From Coenobita brevimanus (lineage: Eukaryota > Arthropoda > Malacostraca > Decapoda > Coenobitidae): a DNA stretch of 64,000 nucleotides. The stretch covers positions 639,001-703,000 of the forward strand of contig CM064697.1 in NCBI GenBank assembly GCA_032717465.1, read 5' to 3'. A model generated the notes under the pieces. It worked only from the letters and a program-made list of their open reading frames with translations. It was not told where the DNA came from and ran no database searches. Shown here piece by piece: positions 47,489-59,639 of this stretch. Numbering within the stretch: position 1 is the first letter of the stretch; every line of letters begins with the position of its first letter. Position numbers and translations under genes: made by a program.

Positions 47489-48293
47489 ACTGCAGCTGAC
47501 TCTCGTTAGTAATATATAACAAAACTGTAGTGCATTTTTTACATGTTGTACCTGAGTTAATGTAGACAAATAACATGGCTGTCTAAAACGAAGCAGAAAT
47601 AAAATGATAATGTAATGAATGCATAAATGAGCAAAAGAGGAAATAAGGAAAATAAACTCCAGATGAAGCAGCAGCGAGAGATGAAGCATCACTGCGAAAA
47701 ATAAATCACAGGTCCAAACCAGATGATAACAGCGGAGAAAGTCAGCGCGGAAATTATTCGAATAAAAGCGGGCAAACGAGTCCAGCGTTCAAATAAAAGC
47801 GGGAAAAGAAATGGTGTTTGATGATAAAATTCGAGAGAAGGATTAAGTAACGGAATGCAAGCGTAAGTTTGCAGACCATTAAAATAACTTCGTTTATACT
47901 GGCAAAAAGGATAAATAAATAAATAATAACGAAAAAAAAATAAGGTAATCAGCAGTTAATAGAGTGCGAAAGAGATAGTTCATAACAGAATCGGAAATGT
48001 TTAAACATAATCAAAATATTCTGTAAATACTGGTTACAGATAACGGAGAAACAATATAATAAACAGCAGTACACTGTAAAAGAATTTTTTATTAGTATTA
48101 TATTGAAATATAGCGCGTGGGAAGCATAGAGTTATTCATTGAGTAACATCGCTTAAATTTCGCTATACATTACCGTAGACATCTGCACCGTGCACACCAG
48201 CATTTGCAAATTCAAAACTGTGTACTTCAGATTTTGTAAATCTGTTTTTTTGCCAAGTTTCCAATTGGTTGTACTATCAATTTTTACTACATT
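47488..48293. other. Intron, nothing recognised
   Basis: AT-rich. A short direct repeat of TTCRAATAAAAGCGGG at 47755 and 47788 is the only structure noticed. Confidence 0.5.
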
Positions 48294-48505
48294 TTAACCA
48301 CCTGATTCCGATGACGTGTTTTATATTCTATTATTGCCACCACCAGATTATTATATTCAGCTCAGGAGAGACTTTTTGAACTAGGGGAGTTAGGTTACAG
48401 CTCTCCTTAACTCCTTCACCACTAGAGGTCTGGCCGGAGTTGAATAAGGCCGTCTGGTGGAGGCATGAAGAGAATGCGGATACGTCGTCGGGCTAAAGGG
48501 GTTAA
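48294..48505. repeat. Foldback element family A, copy 13
   Basis: Left end TTAACCACCTGATTCCGATG with ACCAGATTATTATATTCAGC; right arm AGTTGAATAAGGCCGTCTGG and end GTCGGGCTAAAGGGGTTAA. It ends about 45 nt beyond the exon donor at 48552. Confidence 0.82.
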
Positions 48506-48551
48506 TGCTGGGTGTTCTATCTGAGAGTGCGTGAGTGCATTATAGACGTAC

Positions 48552-48743
48552 CCTGTGGTAGGTTGGCGGGGGGTTGGGCAGCGAGCTACGGCCGAGAGCT
48601 ACCCTGTTGAGGATGAGCTGAGTAGCGGCCGACGGTCTGTAGGAGGACACTTGCGCGGTGGAGAGTGGGGCGGGGGACGTGCTCCGCTCCCTCATGTCCG
48701 TGCTCGTGCTTCCCGAATACGAGTACGGCGACGTGTACGAGTC
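48552..48743 (-). CDS. Exon of the large minus-strand gene, 64 codons, Ser/Tyr/Pro-rich
   Basis: The acceptor GTGCCCTAG and donor CACAGG|GTACGT bound 192 nt, phase 0 at both ends, so it joins in frame to the exons at 50.6 kb and 43.8 kb. The translation begins DSYTSPYSYSGSTSTDMRER and ends SLPNPPPTYHR. It is low-complexity Ser/Thr/Tyr/Pro sequence with scattered Arg, consistent with a disordered linker. A GTAGCT inside the exon, after LILNR, is also phase 0 and could act as a weak internal donor. No domain is recognised. Confidence 0.78.
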
Positions 48744-50583
48744 CTAGGGCACGTAAGGAAGAATGAGTATACGTGCTTTTTGTACAGAGTAGTGCTGTGT
48801 GCAGGGGTCCAGGGACACGTTTTACTTAACACTACGTGGCTTATATCATTATAAGTACGAACTCTGCACGTTTTTGGGGTCTGGTAATGTACGTGCACTT
48901 GTTTGTCTGCTATGTATTACCTGGGGTGTTAGTTACTATGTGTGTGCTTTTATTTTACCATTAGTTAATAAGTGGTAAAGTGATCATGAAGCTTAACGTA
49001 TGTAGACTACAGTGTTTCATCTATGTTTCAAAGACTAATGTTAACTCAGTAATTATTTTTTTCATATTTAGAGTATGTAGTTGGTGTTTGTGAAATTACG
49101 AACACGTTTTATCAAGTGAGACACTGATGCGTTCGTAAATGTATGGATGCGGGAGAGAGAACGCGTTGTTTTGGTAACGTGCAATGGTTGTATTATTAGC
49201 CAAAGTTTTTATTTACTAAGTTCATTATTTACTGTTTTCCATGATGTTAAAAATATGCATCTTATTTATTTATTGCTTTGAATATTATTTTATTGCCTTT
49301 ATTTTGTGTTCATTTATTCTAGAGGTAAGGACATTGTTGAGACATCTACGTCACGACACGAGTACGTTGAGACGCCACTGTTATTCTCTAAACATGGACT
49401 CCACTACCACTAAACCCCTTGTACTCTCAAAGGTGACGCCACGAACCAGAAGAGACAACGAAGACGATCTAAGGCACGTTACAGACATTATTATAACGCA
49501 CCAGAAACACGGGTGACATCTACAGGCGCAGCAGCGAAACATAGGCTATGTAGAGAGAGAGAGACACGTAAAGTTTATAGAGACACGTATAAGTTATATT
49601 AATAGGGAAACAGAGAGAGATGCGTAGAATTGATACTGATAGTCACATCATCCATATAATCTGGGATCCCCTTCTGGTTTCCTTCCTCCCCTTCCCCATA
49701 TTTTCTACATTCTTCGTATCTCCCTCCCGCCCATAATAGGCTACCTGGAGATGTATGAAGTTCCTCCTCTTGTAAAAAAAAAAATAAAGTATCGAAAGAG
49801 TATATAGACAGAATGAGAGAGTCAGTCAGTTATCACAGCCTTTCCAAGTCCAAACAATACCATATCTACCAAATTGTCATACGTAATCACACAAGAGTGT
49901 CATGTAATCTCCAACAGTGTCCTGTAGAGATGTCACAGGGTATAGAGTCACTGACATTGTTGTAGGACAGTTGGAGTGACTCATGGATCGATCCGAGCCT
50001 GTATGTGGTGGTGATGGTGTGGGAGGTTTAGTTGTGGTGAAGGAGTGAGAGTTTAGTTGTGGTGAGACGTGAGGTTGTACGGGTCGTGGGTGAACAGTAG
50101 GTCAACACCACTAAAGAGAGAACCTACTTTTTTGTGTATACGAAGTAATTTCATAGTCCTGACAGAGTGTGCAAGAATGGAAAGTTGGGAGTGAGGGATG
50201 AGAAGTATGGAAGGGTGAGGAGGGAGGGTGAAGTGTGGAAAGAAGGACTGGTTGGTGCTTGAGGGATGGGGGTAAGGCTGAAGTGGGCCGAGGGGTTGCC
50301 CGAGGGATGGAAAGTTGAGTAGGTGGGTGGGTGAGGAGCTGAAAGTTGGGTGGCTGCATGGAACGTGAGGTGGTCGGTGGTTGGGTGGGTGGGTGGTTGG
50401 GTGTGCGAACTGGTTGCAACACACACGGACAAATGCAACACGGCAGCCACAAACGAAATAATAAAAAAAAGAAATGCTCGACCACTAGAAATAAACTTGC
50501 GTGCAATTAGGAAGGTATAAATATGAGGGGGCAGGACACGAGACTGGCTGGCTTGAAACCGGAGCTCGTGGATGCTGACTTAC
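48744..50583. other. Intron, nothing firmly recognised
   Basis: Contains short GA runs at about 49550 and a GGTTGGGTGGGTGG-rich segment at about 50330-50405. A Thr-rich minus-strand stretch at 50045-50121 is discussed among the rejected items. Confidence 0.5.
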
Positions 50584-51162
50584 GCTCCAAGGGCTGACCA
50601 CTCGGACGGGGGGACTGAGCGAGCGGCATCGTGCTTCAGGGTAGTAGTGCAGCGACCAGAGACGACCAGGAGGGGGATTGTACAGATCCAAGAAAGAGAG
50701 GCGGCTGGGACTGGCGTACACACCCAGTTCGGGTCTGTGGACGGTGCGGTAGGCATAGACGGACTTGGACCTAGGGAAGCGGTACGTGGTAGTGGTGGTT
50801 GTCGTTCTGCCTTTCCTGTCCACGGTCTTGACGGAGGAGCTGCTGGGTGGAGGGACGGAGGTGGCCTTGAGGTTGAGGTCGAGCTTGGAGGCTGTGCTCA
50901 TTCCAGCGTGCCTCTCCATAAAGTTCAGTCGGTCTTTGTATGTGGGGAGGTACCAGAGCATCGGTTCCTGCCCGCCGCCAAAATCGACCTTGTACCATCC
51001 CTTGCGTATCTTGCGTTCCATGAGGTCGTTGTCCACCTCTGGCCAGAGGAAAGGCAGGCCGGTGCTGGAGCTGCGACTCCGCCCTGTTGGACCCTCCCTC
51101 TTGCCTGTCCTGCCCCGCCGCCGCTTGGGTTTAGGTGGGGGAGTAATGTCTTGAGGCACCAC
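50584..51162 (-). CDS. Exon (first secure exon) of the large minus-strand gene, 193 codons
   Basis: On the minus strand an acceptor (GAGCATCAG) precedes an open frame of exactly 193 codons ending at a consensus donor (TGGAGC then GTAAGT), phase 0 at both ends. The product starts VVPQDITPPPKPKRRRGR, a basic nuclear-localisation-like stretch. A compact block follows with WPEVDNDLMERKIRKGWYKV and then a Gly-rich run, PMLWYLPTY and DRLNFMERHAGM. The end is Ser/Thr/Tyr-rich and includes a run of seven threonines and several RS/SP pairs. An in-frame stop lies upstream of the acceptor with no ATG between, so this is not the initiating exon unless translation starts at the internal Met of HAGMSTASKL. 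GC content and codon use are much higher than in the surrounding intron. Family not recognised; the Trp/Tyr/Gly block is the best region to search. Confidence 0.8.
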
Positions 51163-51555
51163 CTGATGCTCACACACACATGCTTCTTTAATTTACTACT
51201 AATTATGCTAACAATCAAAGAATTACACCGGTTAATATCTAAATATAGTATTGAGAAAGTTAAGTGCCTGTCTTTGAACAGCAATTCGATAAATTTTGAG
51301 CCAAGGACAATAATTTAGTCAGTATCTGATCAACAGTTGAATTCATGACTTTTGTAACCGCTGACACTGAAAGCTTTTCAGGGAAACCTAATGAAAGCTA
51401 CTCGACTAAGACATTTACTGGACCTGTACTAAAAACAAACATCAGGTAATTTTTGCCCACTAAACTAATGGTTTACACAAAAGGAAACACATAAAACACC
51501 AGTAGTGATGGGTGACTTGCCATATAATTATCTCACTATAAAGCGTTTTACTCAC

Positions 51556-51637
51556 AAATAACCTCTCTTCATCTAATCTGCAAATGTCTTTGGAAATTCT
51601 GTCATTGTTGCCCTTCCATACTGCATGAAATTCAGTG
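51556..51637 (-). CDS. Candidate upstream exon of the large gene
   Basis: A good acceptor (CATTTCTTTACAG) and a donor (TTATTT|GTGAGT) bound 82 nt on the minus strand, phase 2 in and phase 0 out, so it would join in frame to VVPQDI of the next exon. The product is TEFHAVWKGNNDRISKDICR followed by LDEERLF. It looks protein-like, but its codons are AT-rich, unlike the GC-rich exons of the gene, and it could instead be a relic of another sequence. A further exon carrying the start codon would still be needed. Confidence 0.3.
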
Positions 51638-52939
51638 CTGTAAAGAAATGTGGTGGGCAAGCAGTGCCCAAGCTGATTGCATGAGAACTAATGGTGATCC
51701 GCAGAAACTACATCGGTTGAATAGTGCGCTGGGGCGAGGGGAACAAACTAACAAGTCTTTGCAGAAAGTCAGATACACTGAAAAAATAATAATCATATAT
51801 CTGGCGCATTGGATAATAAAATCAGTTTCATGGTACTTGCTTTTGTAAAAGGAAACGTTCATTCTAAGTTAAGTTTCTTCTTTAATGTAGGTTAATGTGT
51901 GTACGGTAGCACTGACGAGGAAGTTAATGACTGCTACTAAAGCCCAGTAATGTGTTCCCTCTAAAACTCAGCAAAATAAGAAGTTCACTTTCCATTCCGG
52001 TATGTCTAATATGGCGGTAAATACAGTAAACTATAGTTATCTCCTGGTGCACTTTTGTCGTGTAATTGTCATTTTTTTTATATGAGCAACTACATATATC
52101 CATTTATAAACTACAGCAAGCGACATTTTATGCCAAGATTATAATTTAATGCAGCTATCGGAGAGTCACATACAGGGATACGGTTGGTGTATTTTAACAA
52201 GTAATAAATCTCTCTTTGTCTGCACCCGTCCTTTGTATATTGAACAGCTGGGCGCGTGGGGTGTGTGTTACTCGGACATTTAACCATTGCTGGCCCAGTA
52301 AGTCACGCTCACCATTTAAATTTACTCTTTTGCTTACTGTAAATGGTTTTGATGGACCCGCTTTTTAGATTTGTTAATATGGAAATTCCCCTAAATTTCT
52401 TCTAGCGGTTAGAGTGCGTTAAGGGTGAGGTTACAGTTAGTTCTCGGGTGTTAGAGTGCGTGAGGAGGATGGTGTGTACAGTTGGTTGCTGGGGAAATCG
52501 TCGGTGGGAGTTATTGTTAGTTTCGAGCAAGTTCTGAGTGTGTTAGTGGTAGCACATGGGGCGTGGGCTCCGCGAGCTGATGTTCGGAATGTGTACCAGT
52601 ATTTATATAAAGCAGTGTTGGGTGATGCATCAAACCTTTTTTCTTAATTCACTTATTCATTTTTACCAGTCCATCATACAAATTATATGGTGTCGGTATT
52701 TAGTTCCGCGTTTTGAAATTATTTGACTTTGGAGTATGTATTTATGCACGCAGGTACGCATAATGTATCTAGGTGTACCGTACAGAGATTAGCATGTGGT
52801 TGAAATACTGAAATACCTGTAGTCGATGCAGGTAACAGGGGTGGTCAATGCAACGCTGATCATGAAATACTTTATATCTGAATTTTGACATACCTGCCTC
52901 TCTCAGTCCTAATATTAAGTCTGTATTCCTGTCAGGTTA
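51638..52939. other. Upstream region, nothing recognised
   Basis: AT-rich. No foldback copy, satellite or exon that I can support. Confidence 0.45.
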
Positions 52940-53118
52940 GGAAGATTTCTTGCGCCTCTTCCTTAGCAGTTATTTTGCATATTGATGCATATTATTCTCT
53001 TATTTGTTAGTTGTAGCTCTTTTATATCGACTTCTCGCAAAAACATATAACACAAAAATATATCAACATATCAGATCCTGAAATATTCTGGTAAGGAAGA
53101 GATACCAAGGAGCCACTT
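52940..53118. repeat. Foldback element family B, copy 4
   Basis: Left GCGCCTCTTCCTTAGCAGTT with ATTTTGCATATTG; right CTGGTAAGGAAGAGATACCA then AGGAGCC. Confidence 0.78.
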
Positions 53119-53194
53119 TAGTCTGCGAGAGTAAGGGCTTTACTCATAGTACTTTTTCTTCTTTATGAGTTTGTGACCCTCATTCTAGGTGATG

Positions 53195-53240
53195 TAGGAG
53201 CTTCGTAGCACATCTTCCTTACCGATTTGTTATGCATATA
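53195..53240. repeat. Foldback element family B, copy 5 (left arm only)
   Basis: TAGGAGCTTCGTAGCACATC, then TTCCTTACCGATTTGTTATG and CATATAAT, broken off exactly where family C sequence starts. Confidence 0.72.
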
Positions 53241-53362
53241 ATGCCACTCAAGGATGAGTGAGGCTGGTCACTCTCCTCTTAAATGTCAGGACCAACTTGC
53301 CTAGCCCTGGGCTCCTTCGCTTCTCATGGGGCAACTTAGGATTGGATGATGGATGGATGGAT
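53241..53362 (+). repeat. Dispersed repeat family C, copy 3 (3' part of the SINE-like unit)
   Basis: GCCACTCAAGGATGAGTGAG, GCTGGTCACTCTC, GTCAGGACCAA and GCCTAGCCCTGGGCTCCTTC lead to a GATGGATGGATGGAT tail. It is the reverse complement of 23890-24012. Confidence 0.8.
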
Positions 53363-53830
53363 TACATCTTAGTATTGTCTTTGATGTTATTTATATTGTT
53401 TTAATGTCGCTAATACCAATACAACAGTCCTGTATGAGACAGCCCTAGCATGTATTCAATATGGACGGTGGGTGTTAGCGCCGAAGTGGTGACATGTAGA
53501 GGTGTATGGTGTTTAGGAGGACTACTGGGCCTCGGGAGCAAGTACAAGTGTGAAGCGTGGGTATATTAAACGGAGTATAAATAGTGTGTAAGTGTGAATA
53601 TGTGCGTAAGTATTAAGTAAAGAAGTGTGAATGTGAATGACGTGTATAACTGTGGGGAAGGCAAGGGGTACACAAGTATGAGGGAATTTACAAGGGTGAT
53701 TAGTGTGCAAGTGTGTGTAAGTGTGAGTGTTGAGTACGTAAAGTAGTGTGAGCGTGGAGGGAGAGAGTGTAAGGAGGGAGAGACCTCGGCAGAACGGCAT
53801 ATGTTAGCTTATTTTGGGACGGGGGTTTGG
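53363..53830. other. Upstream region, GTGTAAGTGTGAATGTG-rich
   Basis: A loose GTGTAAGTGTGA repeat at 53580-53760; otherwise nothing recognised. Confidence 0.5.
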
Positions 53831-53834
53831 CACG

Positions 53835-53836
<2 letters not shown>

Positions 53837-53876
<40 letters not shown>

Positions 53877-54380
53877 CCTCCCTCATTTTCTTTCTTCAAC
53901 ACTACTGATTCCTTTCTCCGTCTTTCCGATTTTCTCATGTTCTTCACTCCATCTTATCGGCTTTCATCATTTCCCCAACGTTCTCCTTGGTTATTATTTC
54001 CCTCCCAGTCTGTTTCCTACTTACGATCATTCTCAAACCTTCTCAAACTGCTTCCTTTCTGTCCCTCATTTTCCCAATATTTTACTCTCGCCTACTCCTC
54101 ACAATTCTTTCCATGGTCCTCACTTGCTTTCTCTATTCCTTGCCAACTTTTTAATTAATTTTGTGCCTCAGGTTGTGTCTATCTTTATGCCGTCTATGTC
54201 ATCTGCTTTTTCCCGCACTCGTTCTCCTGTTTTCAGCCTTCTCGTAATCGTGGCCAAATTGTATAGATTTCCTTGTTTACTTGGCTGTGTTTATCTATTT
54301 CTGTACTTATTTTTCCATCACTTTGTCTATTTGTGTGTCCCTGCGTGCGTAAGTCCTGCTCTTCCCCTGTTGAGCCTTCC
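53837..54380. repeat. (TC)n and pyrimidine-rich block
   Basis: (TC)n at 53837-53871 leads into TTCTC/CTTTC-rich sequence. A (GA)n lies beyond at 54403-54429. The 185-codon plus frame is a low-complexity artefact. Confidence 0.8.
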
Positions 54381-54429
54381 CTGATATGAGGTGGAAACGA
54401 AGGAGAAAGAGAGAGAGAGAGAGAGAGAG

Positions 54430-55240
54430 TCCTTTACCTACACGCAGGATGAGAGAAAGCGGAACTAATGTCAACAGCAATATTTCTCCTCCTTTGTGTA
54501 TGTACCTCCCGCTCTTTCTCCTTCTCCCTCTTATAACACTGTCTTGATCCCGCTGACTGTCTTTATCGTTCGTATTTCCCGTTACGTCTTATTCCGTCAT
54601 TCCTATTTCTTATTACGTCTTATTCTGTCATTTTTATCTCTTATTACGCCTTATTTTTCTTACAAGCGAACATACTGCTGTCATTTAAGCAGATGCTCTC
54701 CCTCTTCTCTTTATCCCATACCACCAGGAATCCGCAAACTTGATCTTATTAATATATGTTCTCAGTGTCTTTCTTTTACCAGCAAATATATTAACTGTGG
54801 TAGGCCAAAAAAAAAAATCCTTGGATATGAGAAATGAGGTCATTATGGATAGCGAGGCGTGGAAGTTGAGGAAGCTAAGGTGTTGACAAGGAAACGAAAT
54901 GAGTGGATGTAGCATGCTGAGAGATGCATGTGACAAGGGCTGCACCAGTGTTCTGACCTTGTAATTGACGTACTCTGGTACCTCATAATTGTATGTTAAA
55001 CGCATCGAAACTGGAAGAACACAGATAGGGTATATATGCGCAGATCATTTTGCTTTTGAAGTACAATCACGATTTCGAAGGTTCGGGTGATGTGGGAATG
55101 AAAGGGTCCCATTTCTATGACCATAATGTTGATGCTTCTCCTACTTTTACGTTTCTCTTTTTTTGTTCTTTAATCCTACTTCACCACATCTCGTAGGGCT
55201 GGGCTGTCAGGAGGAACCCATCGAGTTGAAAGTGCTGAAA
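54430..55240. other. Upstream region, nothing recognised
   Basis: A short ATTACGTCTTATTCTGTCAT repeat at about 54580-54660; otherwise no supported feature. Confidence 0.45.
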
Positions 55241-55242
55241 CC

Positions 55243-55313
55243 AAATATTCTCCTTCCTCTTCTTGTTAATGGCAAATATTCTCCTTCCTCTTCTTGTTAA
55301 TGGCAAATATTCT
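55243..55313. repeat. 31-bp tandem, two full units and a partial
   Basis: AAATATTCTCCTTCCTCTTC followed by TTGTTAATGGC occurs twice exactly, then AAATATTCTCC begins a third. Confidence 0.92.
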
Positions 55314-55611
55314 CCCTCATCTCAGCTGACAGATGTTCCTCTCACAAACAAACATTAAGTCCTCCTTCCACCCCCTCTTGTGCACAATTTTTTAGCCTTT
55401 GAGTCAGAAACGGAGATATCTTTAATCTCCCTCACCACTTCCTCCTGTCAGCTACACACAAACCGGTTCACGCCAACATACTCTGTTTGTAGCAGTGTGT
55501 ATCAAATGTGTGAATGTATAAATGGAATGGCGGCCAGGTAAAGCCTGGAAATTAATTACCTTTCTAGCTGTGTCTGAAGAGTACTTGGAACCAGGGAAAC
55601 ATAACCAGTTC

Positions 55612-55824
55612 TTAGCCCCTTTAACTCTGATGAAGTATTTATTCAGTTTATCCACTCTTCCTCCACACTATTTTGTTGACCTTAAGGACGACCTGTAGTG
55701 ACGAAGGGGTTAATCAATGCTGTATCTAACCCTTCCAGCTCGAAAAGTCTATCCAAAGCTGAAGAGAATCGGCAGGAGGTACCAAGACCAAAGTCTTAAA
55801 TACGCCATAGGATAGAAGGGGCCG
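55612..55824. repeat. Foldback element family A, copy 14 (diverged)
   Basis: Left TTAGCCCCTTTAACTCTGATG and middle ACGAAGGGGTTAATCAATGC; then CTAACCCTTCCAGCTCGAAA with AAGCTGAAGAGAATCGGCAG and a right end GGATAGAAGGGG. Confidence 0.75.
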
Positions 55825-55829
55825 ACTGG

Positions 55830-57250
55830 ACTAATGCGTGTCTCGGACGGTTCACAATGTATAAAAGGAAAGAAAAAAAAAAAAGAAATACTTATGAGGC
55901 TAATTTGAAATGGAAATATTATTTCAAATAAGTTTTTTAAGTACAGATTTTAATTCTTGATTCCTTATGAACAAATGAGAGTCTAATCAGGAAGTTTGAA
56001 CTTGTTTATGGTAGTTTTTTTTTTTTTCCCCAAAGAGGATGATTTTCCCTTTAAAAAAATAAGGCAAGGCAAAGCATCTGCACAACATGAAGGATACTAC
56101 AAAATCCTCAGATATTTTATACAGGAACTGTACGGTAAATACGCTAAGGTAGCACCTAGCCAACTTGAAAATCTTTCCACCTGACAGGGGTTCTATTAAA
56201 ATCCCTGGGACAATTGGGGCCCATCGTATGTTAGTGAATGGACCCTCGTGGATGCCTTAATTACGTGTGTCACAGGTGAAGCAAGTATTTAGTCTTATTT
56301 ATATTCTTGTTTATATGTACCCTGATCCCTTATTATGTTACAATACCTACTGTTTATGTTACCGCAGATTATTTTTAGTAAGTTTTCTGTAGGATAATAA
56401 TACACATACTAGTTAAAGAAGTTATCATCAATGAAAAAGTCAAGTTAGAAATGCACGAGATTGAAAAGCATCCAGTTAATACAGATGATACGACGGTCTT
56501 GGAAAAGAAATTAAGAGCCGGGAGATTATGTTCCAGTTAGGTTTCCTTCAGAGAAATCCAATCACCAGTATGTTGGTAAGTTAATGAAACTTGTGTAACC
56601 TGAAAACAGCAGCTTGGAGATCAAGTACTGTTGCCGAAAGCACGACACAACCTGCCATCCTGATAGTGTGCCATCTTCATCTCCCGTTGTCCCGGCTAAC
56701 TAAAAAACCTTTCCCTCTTAAGGCACAGTTGTCTTTCTTTCTTTCTTTCTTTCTTTCATTTATTTGATGATGTAATTGTTCGTTAATTTTGGTACTGTAC
56801 AAGTGAATCAGTAGTAGTGTATTGGTATCATAAGCAGAATTTCCAGTTATCTGAGCCCATTTACATGAGTGTGTGTGCGGAGCAACTGGGCCCACGACTT
56901 TAAGAATATCTAGTTCAGTTATTATAAACGATACAATATTTTCTTTTATGCCATGCTTGCTCACAGTAAATTCTTACGTTCTGATTAAACAGAATGCTTA
57001 AATTTCCAATAGGTGTTTCATGTAATGCTTATAATATGGAAAATAAATCGGGCCCAATAACCCCACGGTGCAGTAACTTTCTGAAGCTTAAACTGTGTGT
57101 TATATTGCTTTCTTATACTTGTACGTTCACTCACACAACTGCCAAGCAATTAAGAGATTAACTGGAGTGAATATTAAAGTGAAGCATAGTTCCAATGAAA
57201 ATTATTTCTGACGATATCTGTAGAGACACGGGTATCATTGAAAAATGTAA
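55830..57250. other. Upstream region, nothing recognised
   Basis: AT-rich, with a (TTTC)n run at about 56733-56758. No coding feature supported. Confidence 0.5.
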
Positions 57251-57251
57251 A

Positions 57252-57443
57252 TCCTGTAGTGAAGAAAACGTCTTTCATATATTATTTTTTGCTTCCACAA
57301 GACGATTGTTACTTTGTTTAAGAGAGAATTTTCGAGCAGAGTTGTTAGATATATCTAACTTCTTCACTGCTGCGTTCTTTAGCTAATAAAAGCGACGATA
57401 CCAGCAGAAAATAAAAATAAGTGTCCTCGATTTGAAGGGGTAG
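57252..57443. repeat. Foldback element family A, copy 15 (diverged)
   Basis: Left GTAGTGAAGAAAACGTC with CACAAGACGATTGTTACTTT; right TAATAAAAGCGACGATACCA with GTCCTCGATTTGAAGGGG. Confidence 0.72.
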
Positions 57444-59426
57444 CATCCTTTATATATACTTACTTTCCTAGACTCCCTAACTCCGCGTGTACCAAGGTTT
57501 ATAGGTGTTTTTTAAGAGCTTTTAGAAAGGCTGTTATGCAAGGTGAACCCAGGGACGTGAGAATCAGTGTTATTCGAATGTAAACAGAGACGCAAAGGTC
57601 GTGAGGTTTAGTCATTCTTTGGCGCTAGCATGTATTGGCACGGAGAACTAAGTATTTTAACTAGCCAATTACAGCAGGTTTAGTTCGCCATCAGTGTATT
57701 CAGCCAGACACTCTTCAGTCTAGCCTATTATCTTCTTATTCAACCTCCTTAACTGTGATTTAGATAAGATAGGGAGCATTAAAATATCATTCTTGTAGAG
57801 TAGGGGGTCTCACATTTTTCTGGCGTGCCTATTAACACGCCGTGGCCACGAAGCATGCCCTCCACTTGGTAGGCGCCCAGGAACCGTATTTATAAACTCT
57901 CCCTGAGTCGTGTGTAATAAGCTCTTATGTTCGTTTACTTTCCCTCATGTAGGCATCAAATATTTCACATCGAATGGAGTTAATATCAGTGTGAAAAATA
58001 CGAGAAACAAAAAATTATGATAGTAAAATATTATTGAGACTTGTTTTTCTCCTGTAAAGTAATTATGATTCTTTATAAATACGCTCCCTGGCAGGTCCAC
58101 CACGCTACACCAACACCACCACATTCACACCAACACCGCCACACTCACACCAGCACCTCCACCACACTCACACCACACCACTCGCACTAACCCTTACTGA
58201 CGTGGACATGACTCAACGCTTATGACCAACATCTAGTGAGAGTCTTATGAGTTTCATCTATCGTTCAGCATTATCAATATTGAGTTTCCCATAAGCATGC
58301 ATGAAGATAGGTTTTCCCAATATTCCACTGCGTCTGCTTCATGATAACGGTATGTTCATGGCTTTCATCTCTGACGCATCGTATCAGAGGGTTATCTGTT
58401 CGCAGAGGAAAATGTCAAGCCTTTGTCAGAGTAGGAATGTAAGCCAGTAAAGGGAGGAGGGAAGGAGGAGTGGTAGAGTATTTGGCGAACCATTGTCCCC
58501 TGACTCTATACAGTGGATAAAGGTAGTAACAGCATGGATCTTTTGAAGCATGAAGACAGGCGAAAGTAAAGACCTAGTTATACATCTCCTTTCTTCTGTG
58601 TCGCAGGAGTTAAAAGTTTGCATGTAACAGCAAGTAGTGTACCATACTCCTGTCTCTCATCGCTGGTATTCGTTTTTTTAATGACGCAGGTAAACGTAAG
58701 CAGCATTGTTACACCTGTGTCAGTATACCATAATAAAGGACATCATCACACCGTCTATTATTGTGCTCTTCACTCTTCCACATCAACACAAACACACATA
58801 GTGTTGAAAGAGACCTAGAAACACAGAACTGAGAAGAAGTTATTAAGTATTCCGTCAGTTATCTCGCACTTTGCGCCGTTACTGGAAGGGAACTACTTAT
58901 CTCCCTAAAGTTTGGATACATCGCTTAAATGTGGAGCCATCTGAGGCAGACATGAATAGTCCAGTCCAGACATTGGGTGTGCTACAGTAGTTTTAGATAT
59001 TCAGACCGAACAGAAAACAGTTGATTCCCTGACTGAGCAGCATGGGGCAAAACATCGCCTAACAGTTCACCTCTTCTACCTGTGAGCTTCCTTTGCCGGC
59101 TGATATTCCTTAGCTGAGAGACGCTTGGCGTATTTCACCTCCCATAGATGGTTCTGCCTGATATGGTGTGTCGGGGAAAAAGAATGACGGACATAATCAA
59201 AGTGTAAAGTTGATGGAGTGGAGTAGCACACAGACTCTTCTCCCTGATTGTACTCTATTTTGGGTGTAAGTGAAGAGTGGCGTGGTATGTCCTAAAAATT
59301 TTATTGGGATGGTGATCTCGTGTCACCTCGGTCCCTTCTGATAGCTGGTTCTAGAAATTTAGGTTAGGAGGGGAGATACGCCAATAGATTTCTAGGTATG
59401 CACTCCGGTGCGAATGGGGACACGAG
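57444..59426. other. Upstream region, nothing firmly recognised
   Basis: Contains a short CACCA-rich tract at 58090-58175. No exon or repeat family supported. Confidence 0.45.
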
Positions 59427-59430
59427 ATAG

Positions 59431-59473
<43 letters not shown>

Positions 59474-59474
59474 T
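59427..59474. repeat. (GATA)n / (GA)n microsatellite
   Basis: GATAGATAGATA passes into (GA)n. Confidence 0.92.
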
Positions 59475-59507
59475 GTATCTTATTCGCTGTATCGTAAGAG
59501 TACCTAT

Positions 59508-59625
59508 TAACCTCTTCAGCTCCATGACGTCATTTATTCTTTTTCCCACCTTAATACAGATTATCGAACTGGGGGGACTAGATACAGCCTTTAATTAACA
59601 CCTCTAGTACTATTTATTATTTCCT
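59508..59625. repeat. Foldback element family A, copy 16 (partial)
   Basis: TTAACCTCTTCAGCTCCATG with ACGTCATTTATTCTTTTTCC, a diverged left arm, and TTAACACCTCTAGTAC after it. No clear right arm. Confidence 0.65.
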
Positions 59626-59639
59626 TTCACATAGACCTT

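Noticed and set aside
50045..50121. Minus-strand exon VLTYCSPTTRTTSRLTTTK or terminal exon GVDLLFTHDPYNLTSHHN
   Set aside because: The acceptor TCTCTCTTTAG is good, but the phase needed by the upstream exon gives an immediate stop and there is no donor.
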